This document shows, piece by piece, positions 16,192 through 25,147 of a DNA stretch of 37,043 bases. How positions within the stretch are numbered: position 1 is the first letter of the stretch; every line of letters starts with the position of its first letter. The stretch spans positions 1 to 37,043 of the forward strand of contig JAYOLL010000030.1 in the NCBI GenBank assembly GCA_038120295.1. Direction: 5' to 3'. Source of the DNA: JAYOEY01 sp038120295. GTDB taxonomy: Bacteria; Pseudomonadota; Alphaproteobacteria; MPNO01; UBA2964. The notes beneath the pieces were generated by a model. The model saw only the letters and a program-made list of their open reading frames with translations. It did no database searches and was not told where the DNA came from. Made by a program: the position numbers and the translations under genes.

Positions 16192-17673
16192 TTACAGCTT
16201 CACGCAGACATTGCTCATCTCGGTATAGAATTCGAGCGAGTAATGCCCCCCCTCGCGACCGATGCCGGACTGTTTGGAACCGCCGAAAGGCGTTCGGAGA
16301 TCGCGCAGGAACCAGCTGTTGACCCAGCAAATGCCGACTTCCATCTGCGGCGCGACGCGGTGGGCGCGGGTCAGGTCCTCGGTCCAGATCGAGCACGCGA
16401 GTCCGTAAGGCGTATCGTTGGCCAGCGCCACGGCTTCTTCTTCGGTGTCGAACGGCGCAATATGGCAGCACGGGCCGAAAATTTCCTCCTGGATGACGGC
16501 GGAGGTTTCCGGCAGCCCGGTCCAGATGGTCGGCTGCACCCAGGCGCCGTTGGCGAGGTCACCCGGCATGTCGGGAACGCCGCCGCCGGTTACGACAGTA
16601 GCGCCTTCTTCAGCGGCCTTGGCGTAGTAGCGCAGCACCTTTTCCTGGTGTTCCTTGCTGATCAGCGTGCCGAGGGTGGTTTTTTCGTCCTCGGGACGGC
16701 CGGGCACAAGCCCTTCGGCGGCCTCTTTCAGCCGGCTGACGAACTCGTCGAAGATCGGGCGCTCAACATAGACCCGTTCGGTGCCGAGGCAGACCTGACC
16801 GCAATTGGCGAAGGCCGATCGCATCGTGCCCTCAATGGCCTTGTCCATGTCGCAATCGGCGAACACCAGCGCGGGGTTCTTGCCGCCGAGTTCCAGCGAC
16901 ACATCGCGCACGCCGGTCGCTGCGTTGCGCATGATCGCCTCGCCCGTCCGCGTTTCGCCGGTGAAGGTCAGCGCGTCGACATCCGGATGCTGGGTCAGAA
17001 ACTCGCCCGCACTGTCCGGGCCGAAACCGTGAATGACGTTATAGACGCCCGGCGGCACGCCGACTGCGTTCATGACTTCGCCCAGCATCGCGGCGGTCGA
17101 AGGCGTTTCTTCGGACGGCTTGACCACGACGGTGTTGCCGCAGGCGAGCGCCGGACCGACTTTCCAGGTCATCAGCAGCAGCGGCAGGTTCCACGGGCAG
17201 ATCACCCCGATTACGCCCTTGGGGCGCGACACTGTGTAGTTCAGCGCGCCGGTGCCGTCCGGCGTCGGCATGCGGTAGGCCTCGTCATGGTGATTGCGCA
17301 TGATGTCGGCGAATATCTGGAAATTCGCCGCGCCGCGCGGGATATCGAGGTGCGAGGCGAGACTGACCGGCTTGCCGGTGTCGGCGACCTCAGCAGCCAG
17401 AAAATCGTCGAAACGGGCGGTGATGCCGTCCACGATGCCCGACACGATCTTGAGGCGTTCTGCGAGCGGCATGGTGCCCCAGGGTCCGGAAAGCGCCGCT
17501 TTGGCGGCCTTGACCGCGTCGTTGACGTCTTCCCGGCTCGCTTCGTGAACCGTCGAAATGACGCTGCCGTCCACAGGGCTGATATTCTCGAAAACCTTGC
17601 CGCCGCCCGTGCGGTATTCCCCATTGATAAAGTTAAGCGCGCGTATTTCGTCGATTCTGTTTGCCGCTTTCAC
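16192..17673 (-). CDS. Aldehyde dehydrogenase, 2-hydroxymuconic-semialdehyde dehydrogenase-like
   Basis: 493-residue NAD(P)-dependent aldehyde dehydrogenase. The catalytic Cys is C295 within GQVCLGTER, and the general base is E261 in SLELGGKNP. PWNLPLLL and the FTGETRTG nucleotide-binding segment are also present. The overall pattern is closest to dehydrogenases for meta-cleavage semialdehydes, which fits the dioxygenase genes immediately downstream (21 bp gap). The GTG at 17673 is preferred because AAGGAGA lies five bases upstream. An ATG 78 bp further out would add a proline-rich stretch not typical of the family. It is probably the first gene of the operon. Confidence 0.9.
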   Translation of the reverse strand: MKAANRIDEIRALNFINGEYRTGGGKVFENISPVDGSVISTVHEASREDVNDAVKAAKAALSGPWGTMPLAERLKIVSGIVDGITARFDDFLAAEVADTGKPVSLASHLDIPRGAANFQIFADIMRNHHDEAYRMPTPDGTGALNYTVSRPKGVIGVICPWNLPLLLMTWKVGPALACGNTVVVKPSEETPSTAAMLGEVMNAVGVPPGVYNVIHGFGPDSAGEFLTQHPDVDALTFTGETRTGEAIMRNAATGVRDVSLELGGKNPALVFADCDMDKAIEGTMRSAFANCGQVCLGTERVYVERPIFDEFVSRLKEAAEGLVPGRPEDEKTTLGTLISKEHQEKVLRYYAKAAEEGATVVTGGGVPDMPGDLANGAWVQPTIWTGLPETSAVIQEEIFGPCCHIAPFDTEEEAVALANDTPYGLACSIWTEDLTRAHRVAPQMEVGICWVNSWFLRDLRTPFGGSKQSGIGREGGHYSLEFYTEMSNVCVKL

Positions 17674-17841
17674 CGTCTTCTCCTTCGGAAATAGTCCGTT
17701 CGCCGTAAATTGCGGCGGGGCAGGCGGCAAGTCAACCAGCGTCCATCCCACGGAAAATCGCCTTAAATCTCAAGTTTTTTAACGATTTCCCTCTATCAAC
17801 GGGAAAACCAGTTTTTCGACCAACCAGAAGGCGAATGCCCG

Positions 17842-18384
17842 ATGAACAAAATCAACGATCTTATACGTCCCAAGGAACTCGAACAGAACCTGACCGCCCT
17901 GTTCCGGTATGTCGACCGGGTGCGCGTCGAGATCGCATCGCTGAATAAATCTCACGACGGGGACGATAAGTTCGAAACCATGGGCGCACAGCTGGACGGC
18001 GTTGTCGAGGCGACCCGCGAGGCGAGCGACCGCATCATTGACGCTATCGAAAAAAGCAACGAGGCCTGCTTAAAGCTTCGTGAATCGACATTACAGCCCG
18101 ATCAGACGGATCTTGTCGACACGATCGTCGCAAACAATAACGTCGTTTTCGAAGCCTGTGCGTTCCAGGACATCACAGGGCAGCGGGTAACGAAAATCGT
18201 CAAATCCGTCAGCTATGTCGAAGAGAGGGTCAGCGCGCTCCGTTCGATCTGGGGCGACGACGAACTCGACGAGTTGGTTGCCGGGATTGAGGACACCCGC
18301 ACTGACGATGAAAAGCTTCTGAACGGGCCGCAAGCGGCGTCGGAGGCCATCAGCCAGGACGAAATCGACAAGCTGTTCGAGTAG
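17842..18384 (+). CDS. cheZ: CheZ-like CheY-P phosphatase with FliM-like C-terminal peptide
   Basis: 180-residue, mostly helical protein. FQDITGQRV (108-116) is the CheZ signature, with D110 and Q114 spaced as the catalytic Asp and Gln of enteric CheZ. The protein should dephosphorylate CheY-P in chemotaxis. The C-terminus, SQDEIDKLF (171-179), closely resembles the CheY-binding peptide at the N-terminus of FliM. It would serve as the CheY anchor, in place of the different C-terminal helix of enteric CheZ. The gene stands alone between unrelated operons, with no other chemotaxis genes in the window. Confidence 0.82.
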   Translation: MNKINDLIRPKELEQNLTALFRYVDRVRVEIASLNKSHDGDDKFETMGAQLDGVVEATREASDRIIDAIEKSNEACLKLRESTLQPDQTDLVDTIVANNNVVFEACAFQDITGQRVTKIVKSVSYVEERVSALRSIWGDDELDELVAGIEDTRTDDEKLLNGPQAASEAISQDEIDKLFE

Positions 18385-18390
18385 GGGCTG

Positions 18391-20721
18391 CTACGCGCCA
18401 GCCGGCGCGTTCCGTATCGCCTGCCAGATCCGTTCCGGGGTGCACGGCATTTCGAGATGCCGGACGCCCAGCGGTTCCAGCGCGTCGTTCACGGCATTCA
18501 TCACTGCCGCCAGCGCGCCCACCGTGCCGCATTCGCCCGCTCCCTTCACGCCGAGCGGGTTAGTGGACGTCGGGACCGGTCGGCCTTCTACCTCGAAGGC
18601 GCACATGTCGTCGGCGCGTGGCATGCAGTAATCCATGAACGAACCGGTCATGAGCTGGCCGCTTTCCGCGTCATAGACGATCTCCTCCATCAGAGCCTGC
18701 CCCAGCCCCATGGCGATGCCGCCGTGGATCTGGCCTTTGACCAGCAACGGGTTAAGTTCGGTCCCGACATCGTCGACCACGGTGTAGCGGAGAACCTCCA
18801 CTTCTCCCGTGTCGGGCGTGATCTCAAGTTCGCAGATATGGCAGCCGTTCGGAAAGTTGGCCTTGGTCGGGTTGTAAGTGGCGATTTCGTGCAGGCCGGG
18901 CTCCATGCCCTCCGGCAACTGCGCCGGATTGAACGCCGCCGCCGCCGCCTGTTTGAAGGACAGCGTGCGGTCGGTGCCTGCGATGGCGAATTCGCCGTTT
19001 TCGAAGGTGACATCCTCGATGGCTGCCTCCAGCATATGGGCTGCGATGCTGTGGGCCTTGTCGATGACCTTGTTGACGCCTTCGTAGACAGCGCTGGTCC
19101 CGATGGTCGCGGTGCGAGAGCCGCCGGTCCCGGTGCCGAACGAAACCTTGTCCGTGTCGCCTTCGACGACCCCTATTTCCTCGAACGGCAGACCGAGCCG
19201 TTCGGAAACCAGCTGCTTGTATATGGTCTCGTGCCCCTGTCCGTGCGGGGTCGAACCCACCAGCACGGTTGCCGTGCCTGACGGGTCGAACCGGATCTCC
19301 GCGGTCTCGGGCTGCGGTCCGGCCGCCTGCTCGACGGTCACCGAAATGCCGAGGCCTCGCAGCTTGCCTCTTTCCTCTGACTCTTTCCTCCGGGCTTCGA
19401 AGCCAGCGGTGTCGGCTTTCTGCATTGCCGTATCCATCGCCGCTTCGAACTCGCCGCAATCATAGGTGAAGGTCAGCGCGGATTTGTACGGCATCGCTTC
19501 GGGCGGTACGAAATTGCGGCGGCGCAGCTCGATTGCATCGATGCCGACTTCCTTCGAAGCGATTTCGATCAGGCGTTCGATGACGTAGGACGCTTCCGGA
19601 CGCCCGGCGCCGCGATAGGGGGAGATCGGACTCTGGTTGGTCACCACGCCGGTTACAACCGCATGCGCGCAGGGGAAGTCGTAGGGTCCGACCATGCCGC
19701 CGACATTGCTGATCGATGGGGCGAAACCGAGAAAGGAGACATAGGCGCCGAGATTGGCGCTGGTCGTAGCGCGAAACGCCAGAAACTTTCCGTCCTCGTC
19801 GAGGGCCAGTTCCGCGTCGGTTACATTGTCGCGCCCGTGATCGTCGGCGGCGAGCCCTTCGGTCCGTTCGCAGGTCCATTTGACGGGGCGGCCCACGCGT
19901 TTAGACGCCCATCCTACCAGCGGCACCTCCGGATAGATCGCGCCCTTCATACCGAAGGAGCCGCCGACATCGCCGGTGATCAGGGTCAGCGCGTTCTCCG
20001 GAATGCCGCCGAACGTGTGTTTCGTCAGCGCCGTCCGCCACGCCCAGGGGCGCTGGTGGCCCGCGACGATCGTGTAGCGGTCTTCGCCCTTGTGATAAAT
20101 GCCCAGCGCACCGCGCGGCTCCACTGTATTGGCGTGTGCCCGTGTGATGACGAACCGGTTGCGGACCACGTGTGCGGCCTTTTCGAACGCAGCGTCCGTC
20201 GCAGTTCTGTCGCCGAATTCGCGGACGAAGACCTCGTTGCCAGGGCACTGATCCCAGATTTGCGGCTGACCGTCGGCATTGGCCGTTTCCGTGTCGATCA
20301 CCACCGGGAGGGGGGCGTAGTCGACCTTGATAAGTTCCGATGCATCCTTCGCCTGGGCCACCGTTTCCGCGACGATCACCGCCACCGCCTGGCCCACATG
20401 ATGAACCCTGTCCCGCGTCAGGGCCGGGCGAGGAGGGCGTTCCATGTTGGAGCCGTCCCGACGTTTGAGCGGTGCGCCGCCGGTGATGAATCCCATCCCG
20501 TCGTGTTGGTAATCCGCGCCGGTGAGAACCGCGAGGACGCCGGGCAGGGTTTTGGCAGCCGCCGTGTCGATGGATTTTATGACTGCATGGGCGTGGGGAG
20601 AGCGCAGGAAGACGGCGTATGCCTGGTGAACCTGGTTGAAATCGTCGACGTAATGGCCGTTGCCGGTGAGCAGACGCGGATCTTCGGTCCGCGGAACCGG
20701 CTGTCCAATACCGAACTGCAC
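18391..20721 (-). CDS. Xanthine dehydrogenase-family molybdopterin-binding (CoxL-like, form II) subunit
   Basis: 776-residue large subunit of a molybdenum hydroxylase. It binds the molybdopterin cofactor and carries the active site. The active-site loop PYRGAGR (368-374) is of the form II type, not the Cys-containing loop of true aerobic CO dehydrogenase. GDVGGSFGMKG (250-260) and a late GVKGAGECG with the catalytic Glu are also present. Such enzymes usually need FAD and [2Fe-2S] subunits, but none is adjacent. It is therefore either an orphan large subunit sharing partners encoded elsewhere or an enzyme with an unusual electron acceptor. CO oxidation should not be assumed. It starts divergent from msrA. 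Confidence 0.88.
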   Translation of the reverse strand: MQFGIGQPVPRTEDPRLLTGNGHYVDDFNQVHQAYAVFLRSPHAHAVIKSIDTAAAKTLPGVLAVLTGADYQHDGMGFITGGAPLKRRDGSNMERPPRPALTRDRVHHVGQAVAVIVAETVAQAKDASELIKVDYAPLPVVIDTETANADGQPQIWDQCPGNEVFVREFGDRTATDAAFEKAAHVVRNRFVITRAHANTVEPRGALGIYHKGEDRYTIVAGHQRPWAWRTALTKHTFGGIPENALTLITGDVGGSFGMKGAIYPEVPLVGWASKRVGRPVKWTCERTEGLAADDHGRDNVTDAELALDEDGKFLAFRATTSANLGAYVSFLGFAPSISNVGGMVGPYDFPCAHAVVTGVVTNQSPISPYRGAGRPEASYVIERLIEIASKEVGIDAIELRRRNFVPPEAMPYKSALTFTYDCGEFEAAMDTAMQKADTAGFEARRKESEERGKLRGLGISVTVEQAAGPQPETAEIRFDPSGTATVLVGSTPHGQGHETIYKQLVSERLGLPFEEIGVVEGDTDKVSFGTGTGGSRTATIGTSAVYEGVNKVIDKAHSIAAHMLEAAIEDVTFENGEFAIAGTDRTLSFKQAAAAAFNPAQLPEGMEPGLHEIATYNPTKANFPNGCHICELEITPDTGEVEVLRYTVVDDVGTELNPLLVKGQIHGGIAMGLGQALMEEIVYDAESGQLMTGSFMDYCMPRADDMCAFEVEGRPVPTSTNPLGVKGAGECGTVGALAAVMNAVNDALEPLGVRHLEMPCTPERIWQAIRNAPAGA

Positions 20722-20855
20722 GATGAAATCTCCTGAATTGGCGATTGGGTGAATGGGGAGTGCTTAACACAGGAAGGATTATGCCGGTAGCATCCCCTTG
20801 GCGTCGTCGTGGTCAGACCCTATGTTCCTTCCGTACAGCACAGGAGAGCGCCGCC

Positions 20856-21515
20856 ATGTGGTTCATGTCGCCGAACAAACTTCAGATCCCGTCAAAGGAA
20901 GAAGCCCTGGCCGGGCGCGATGCGCCACTGAGAATCTCGGGAACCCATTTCGTCAACGGAAATCCGATGAAGCCGCCTTTTCCCGACGGCATGGAAACCG
21001 CGATTTTTGCACTGGGCTGTTTCTGGGGCGCCGAACGGCTGTTCTGGGAAACCGACGGTGTCTTCAGCACGGCGGTCGGCTATGTCGCCGGACACACGCT
21101 GAACCCGACCTACGAGGAAGTCTGCTCCGGTCGTACCGGCCACACCGAGGCCGTGCTCGTTGTCTTCGACCCCGCGAAGGTGAGCTTCGAGACTTTGCTC
21201 AGGCGCTTCTGGGAAGGGCACGACCCGACCCAGGGCATGCGTCAGGGCAACGATATCGGTACCCAGTACCGATCCGGTATCTATACGACGTCGGCGGCCC
21301 AGTATGAGGCTGCGGTTGCGTCCAAAGAAGCATACGAAGCCGTGTTGACGGCAAGCGGCTATACCGGCATCACCAGCCAGATTATCGAGGCGCCCGACTT
21401 CTATTACGCCGAGGAATACCACCAGCAATATCTGGCCAAGAACCCGGGTGGCTATTGCGGGCTGGGCGGCACCGGCGTTGCCTGTCCGACCGGACTCGTG
21501 GCGACGGGGGAATAG
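20856..21515 (+). CDS. msrA: Peptide-methionine (S)-S-oxide reductase MsrA
   Basis: 219-residue MsrA, which repairs oxidised methionine (S-sulfoxide) in proteins and free amino acids. The catalytic motif GCFWG has C55 as nucleophile. The C-terminal GYCGLGGTGVACP supplies the resolving cysteines for thioredoxin recycling. The ATG at 20856 has CAGGAGA about eight bases upstream. A longer open frame to 20745 crosses the divergent promoter region and lacks family similarity. The 45-residue leader before the core resembles the longer MsrA forms with KxxIPSKEEALAGR. The enzyme uses Cys, not selenocysteine. Confidence 0.93.
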   Translation: MWFMSPNKLQIPSKEEALAGRDAPLRISGTHFVNGNPMKPPFPDGMETAIFALGCFWGAERLFWETDGVFSTAVGYVAGHTLNPTYEEVCSGRTGHTEAVLVVFDPAKVSFETLLRRFWEGHDPTQGMRQGNDIGTQYRSGIYTTSAAQYEAAVASKEAYEAVLTASGYTGITSQIIEAPDFYYAEEYHQQYLAKNPGGYCGLGGTGVACPTGLVATGE

Positions 21516-21530
21516 CTCGAGGCTGTTGCC

Positions 21531-22268
21531 TCACACTACCTGCCAGATCATCTTGATCTCCATGACGATCACCAGCCCGATAACGACGCGGCTAAACCAT
21601 TTCGAGCTGATATAGCGCGTCGTCCACATGCCGATCTGAACGAACAGCAGGGTAGGAACGACCAGCCACAAACCCTGTATCGTGCGAGTCGTATCCAGCA
21701 AGCCGAATGCAGTGATGCAGACGATATGCGCCAGGGCGATCGCAAAGAACATGATCGACACCCCGAATACATAGACTTCGTTCTTCAGCCGGTAAGAATG
21801 AATCCATGTAGCGACTACTGGTCCCGCTATTCCGGTTGCACCCTGACAGACGCCGCCGAAAGCTGCGATAAAAGGCGAGGCGATTTTCGCCGCTCGGCCT
21901 TCCAGTTTGAATTCGGGGTTCAGGGCGAGATTGAGAAGATAGGCGGCAATCCAGAAAATCAGGATCCAGATTAGGGCGGTATCCGACAGGCTCACCAGGA
22001 CGACGCTCCCCAGAAATGTTCCGAATGCCGCGAACCCGAGCGCTATAGACAGATGCGGAATTTCCATCGCCAGTTTCCTGTACCGCCAGCAAATCCAGAT
22101 ATTGCTGGCGAAGACCGGAATGCTCAGCACGGCGATGGCGTGCTGTACCCCGAGAAACGCAGCGGCTGTAGGCACGGCGACTAGCGGCAGTCCTATGCCG
22201 ACCGCTCCTTTGGCGAACGAGCCGACAGCCACGGCGGCAGTAATGATGACGATTGTCTGAATTTCCAT
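21531..22268 (-). CDS. TauE/SafE (TSUP) family permease
   Basis: 245-residue polytopic membrane protein of the sulfite exporter TauE/SafE family. It has about eight hydrophobic segments, with the family's GIGLPLVAVP loop near residues 24-33 and the repeated-half GVCQGATGIAGP near 139-150. Relatives move sulfite, sulfoacetate or related organosulfur anions across the inner membrane. The ATG at 22268 leads straight into the first helix. It is convergent with msrA (15 bp gap). No taurine or sulfonate genes are adjacent, so the substrate is unknown. Confidence 0.85.
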   Translation of the reverse strand: MEIQTIVIITAAVAVGSFAKGAVGIGLPLVAVPTAAAFLGVQHAIAVLSIPVFASNIWICWRYRKLAMEIPHLSIALGFAAFGTFLGSVVLVSLSDTALIWILIFWIAAYLLNLALNPEFKLEGRAAKIASPFIAAFGGVCQGATGIAGPVVATWIHSYRLKNEVYVFGVSIMFFAIALAHIVCITAFGLLDTTRTIQGLWLVVPTLLFVQIGMWTTRYISSKWFSRVVIGLVIVMEIKMIWQVV

Positions 22269-22333
22269 CGGGAAGGGTCATTTGATAGGGTGCACAGCCC
22301 ATAAACCCTCCCGGCGCTCCGCGCAACCGCGCG

Positions 22334-23758
22334 TCAATCCGACTTGATCGACTTGAATGCCTCCAGTGCGCGTGTGCGGGCGCTCGCATGGTCCACGATG
22401 GGGGCGGGGTACGTGTCGTTGAGTATAACGCCCGCCTCGGTGAGGACCTGATCGGGAGCGTCCCATGGACGATGGATCCATTTGTCCGGCAGGCTCGCAA
22501 TTTCCGGAACGAAGCGCCGGACATAGACGCCGTCGGGGTCGAATTTTTGCCCCTGCGTTACCGGGTTGAAGATGCGGAAGAACGGCGCGGCGTCGGCGCC
22601 CGAGCCTGCGACCCATTGCCAGCCACAGGCGTTGTTGGCGAGGTCGGCATCGACAAGTGTGTCCCGGAACCACGCCTCGCCCAGGCGCCAGTCGATCAGA
22701 AGGTCCTTGATCAGGAACGAGGCAGAGATCATCCGTACCCTGTTGTGCATCCAGCCGGTACGCCATAACTCGCGCATCCCCGCGTCGACAATCGGATAGC
22801 CGGTCTTGCCCTGTTGCCAGGCGCGCAGCCCATCGGGGTCGTCGCGCCAGGGAAAATCGTCGAACGCCGGTCGCAGGTTTTCCGCCGGAATTGACGGAAA
22901 ATGGAACAGCAGGTGGTAGCAGAATTCCCGCCAGCCGATTTCCGAAAGGAATTTATCGGCGCCCGGCTGTTTCCTGTCGACGGCATGCCAGATCTGCCGC
23001 GGGCCAATCTCTCCGAAATGGAGATGCGGCGACAAGCGCGACGTCAGGCGTTTGTCGGGCCGATCGCGCCCGGTTGCATAATCGGTCACGCGTCTTTCCA
23101 GAAAGTCGTCGAGTAGCGCCAACGCGGCGTCTTCGCCCGGATACCATTCATCTTCGAATTCCGCGGCCCAGTTCGGTTGCGTAGGTGACAGGTCCCAGTC
23201 CTTGAGCCTGTCCCCTTTGGGGAATTCGTCGGGGCAAATGAGTTCCGCCGGCGGTGGCAATGGATCGGGCCGGGGCGGCGCGTTCAGGCAGGCGCGCCAG
23301 AACGGCGTAAAGACCTTGTACGGGTCGCCGGCCTTCGTCTCGATTTCCCATGGTTCGAACAGGAGCGCAGCGTTGAAGCTGTGGACATCGATGCCCTTGT
23401 CCGACAGGAATTGCTTGATTCTGGTGTCCCGAGCGACAGCGAAGGGCTCATAGCATCGGTTCCAGTAAACCGACCGGGCGCCTGTCTCCTCGAGCAGCCT
23501 GGCAAGTTCCCGCTCTGCGGCGCCTCGCCGCAATACGAGTTCCGAACCGATCTGCCTGAGGGATGTGTCCAGTGCAACAAGGCTATGATCCAGCCACCAT
23601 CGGCTTGCGCCGCCCATCCGCAGGTTGCCGGGCGTTTCGTCATCCAGAACATAAAGTGGAATGATCGGCGCACCAATTGCCGAGGCTACGGAAAGTGCCG
23701 GGTTGTCGGTAAGGCGCAGGTCCTGTCGGAACCAGACAAGTACAGGGGTGTCGGCCAT
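22334..23758 (-). CDS. phr: Deoxyribodipyrimidine photolyase (cryptochrome/photolyase family)
   Basis: 474-residue class I-type photolyase that repairs UV-induced pyrimidine dimers using blue light. The N-terminal Rossmann domain opens with VLVWFRQDLRLTDNPAL, the antenna-binding half. The C-terminal FAD domain carries WREFCYHLL and the strongly conserved WQWVAGSGADAAPFFRIFNP block, with GQKFDPDG after it. The length is typical. It could in principle be a cryptochrome, but the intact lesion-binding block favours DNA repair. It follows TauE by 65 bp in the same direction of transcription and has its own ATG at 23758. Confidence 0.92.
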   Translation of the reverse strand: MADTPVLVWFRQDLRLTDNPALSVASAIGAPIIPLYVLDDETPGNLRMGGASRWWLDHSLVALDTSLRQIGSELVLRRGAAERELARLLEETGARSVYWNRCYEPFAVARDTRIKQFLSDKGIDVHSFNAALLFEPWEIETKAGDPYKVFTPFWRACLNAPPRPDPLPPPAELICPDEFPKGDRLKDWDLSPTQPNWAAEFEDEWYPGEDAALALLDDFLERRVTDYATGRDRPDKRLTSRLSPHLHFGEIGPRQIWHAVDRKQPGADKFLSEIGWREFCYHLLFHFPSIPAENLRPAFDDFPWRDDPDGLRAWQQGKTGYPIVDAGMRELWRTGWMHNRVRMISASFLIKDLLIDWRLGEAWFRDTLVDADLANNACGWQWVAGSGADAAPFFRIFNPVTQGQKFDPDGVYVRRFVPEIASLPDKWIHRPWDAPDQVLTEAGVILNDTYPAPIVDHASARTRALEAFKSIKSD

Positions 23759-23790
23759 GGGTCCATTATCGGCTGGATCGCGGACAAATG

Positions 23791-23822
23791 AAAAGGGCCG
23801 GACCTGCCGGCCCGGCCCTTTT
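23791..23822 (-). terminator. Terminator between the TctC-like and photolyase genes
   Basis: An 11-bp inverted repeat, AAAAGGGCCGG / CCGGCCCTTTT, spans 23791-23801 and 23812-23822. It lies 22 bp past the TctC-like stop. The stem ends in A's and T's on either side, so it may act in both directions. Confidence 0.65.
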
Positions 23823-23844
23823 CCGGCGAATGCCGGTAAGACGA

Positions 23845-24876
23845 TTACTTCGTGCCGAAGATCATCTTGGATGCTGCGGCGACAACCTGGGGGTTGGCGT
23901 TGTCGATCGCCTCGTTGATGAATTTCTGGACTTCGGCGCCAGGCGTGTGGATCACGCGAAGCTTACGCTTCTTGGCTTCGTCCTTATAGGCCTTGTCCTT
24001 GGCCATCTTGTCGAAGGCGGCGCGCAGCGGTGCGACAATATCCTTCGGGGCGCCAGGAGGCAGCGCGAGGCCGCGACCGATGATACCCAGCGTGGCCATG
24101 AAGGACACGATCGGTTGGTACTTGGCATCGACCAGGTCGCGCATCATCGGAACGTCCTTCGGCAGGTCGGGGTCGGCCCAGACGCCGGTCTGCAGGATGG
24201 CGCGTGCGAACGGCGGCTTGCCGCCCTTGCTCTCGAACCAGTGCGGAACGCTTGAGCTCCACGCCAGCCAGTTGAAGCCGGTGCCGTGATGTTCGCCCTG
24301 TTCCATCGCGAGAACGGTTTTGCGCGAACCCTTATAACCGCTGATCAGCCGGATGTTGAGACCGAGCATTTCCTTCATCATCTTCGGAATCAGGAACGAG
24401 GTGGAGCCCGGGCCGGTATTGCCGGTGATGACCTCGATCTTCTTCATGTCGTCCCACTTCTTGACGCCCGTGTCCGAGCGCAGGACGAAGATCGTGTTGG
24501 TCTGGTTGGTCGAGCCGATTGAGGTAAATTCCTTGGAGTTGTACTTGACCCGCTTTGGCCGCAGAAGCTGCGACACAACCATTGCGTCCGGCGGAACCAG
24601 AAAGTTGATGCCGTTCTTCGGCATGACGTTATAGGCGTAATTGGTCATCTTGATGCCGCCAGCGCCGGGCATCGACTGGACGACGATGTTCGGGTTGCCG
24701 GGAATGAACCTCTTCAGATGACGCGACATCAGCCGGGCGTACTTGCCGTACGTTCCGCCGAAGCCATAGCCGATCACGACCGTAATAGTCTTGCCGGCGT
24801 AATCCATCGCCGCAACCGGCGACGAGACGACCGCAGCCAGAGCGGCAGCGGCGCCAAATTTTACAAAACGATTCAT
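23845..24876 (-). CDS. TctC-like tripartite tricarboxylate transporter substrate-binding protein
   Basis: 343-residue periplasmic binding protein of the TctC family, which delivers carboxylates to a TctA/TctB membrane pair. An N-terminal signal peptide (residues 1-23, hydrophobic, ending SSPVAA) is followed by the family's GKTITVVIGYGFGGTYGKYARL opening and SMPGAGG. The ATG at 24876 is set by AAAGGAGGA nine bases upstream. A GTG or other start 36 bp earlier is unlikely. No tctA or tctB gene is adjacent, as is common for this expanded family. The ligand is unknown. It is divergent from a cyclodeaminase-like gene and may share regulation with it. Confidence 0.85.
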   Translation of the reverse strand: MNRFVKFGAAAALAAVVSSPVAAMDYAGKTITVVIGYGFGGTYGKYARLMSRHLKRFIPGNPNIVVQSMPGAGGIKMTNYAYNVMPKNGINFLVPPDAMVVSQLLRPKRVKYNSKEFTSIGSTNQTNTIFVLRSDTGVKKWDDMKKIEVITGNTGPGSTSFLIPKMMKEMLGLNIRLISGYKGSRKTVLAMEQGEHHGTGFNWLAWSSSVPHWFESKGGKPPFARAILQTGVWADPDLPKDVPMMRDLVDAKYQPIVSFMATLGIIGRGLALPPGAPKDIVAPLRAAFDKMAKDKAYKDEAKKRKLRVIHTPGAEVQKFINEAIDNANPQVVAAASKMIFGTK

Positions 24877-24885
24877 GGTGCTCAG

Positions 24886-24894
24886 TCCTCCTTT
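24886..24894 (-). promoter_or_regulatory. Ribosome-binding site of the TctC-like gene
   Basis: AAAGGAGGA on the minus strand, nine bases before the ATG at 24876, decides this start over the longer open frame. Confidence 0.7.
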
Positions 24895-25147
24895 TGAGAG
24901 TGGCCGATCCAATCAATTGAACAGACCTTGAAAATAAGCGCCGGATTACTTCGCCGACGCATGGCGTTTCGGTCTTCCACCGAAAATACGCGCGCGGAAG
25001 CTACTGAATCCCAATCCTTGGCGCAAGACAGATGGTATTTGCGCGCTCCCTTCGATCGGTTGTTCACCTGCTCCCCGATTGTTAGGCTTCACAGAATCGG
25101 TCGGTTGCCATGATGCCGGCGGCTGAAAGCACAGGGAAAATCGCCTT

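Noticed and set aside
18391..20721. Aerobic carbon monoxide dehydrogenase large subunit
   Set aside because: The active-site loop is PYRGAGR, not the Cys-containing loop of form I CoxL, and the other Cox subunits are absent.
20856..21515. MsrA as a second selenoprotein
   Set aside because: The catalytic residue in GCFWG is encoded by TGC and the frame has no internal TGA.
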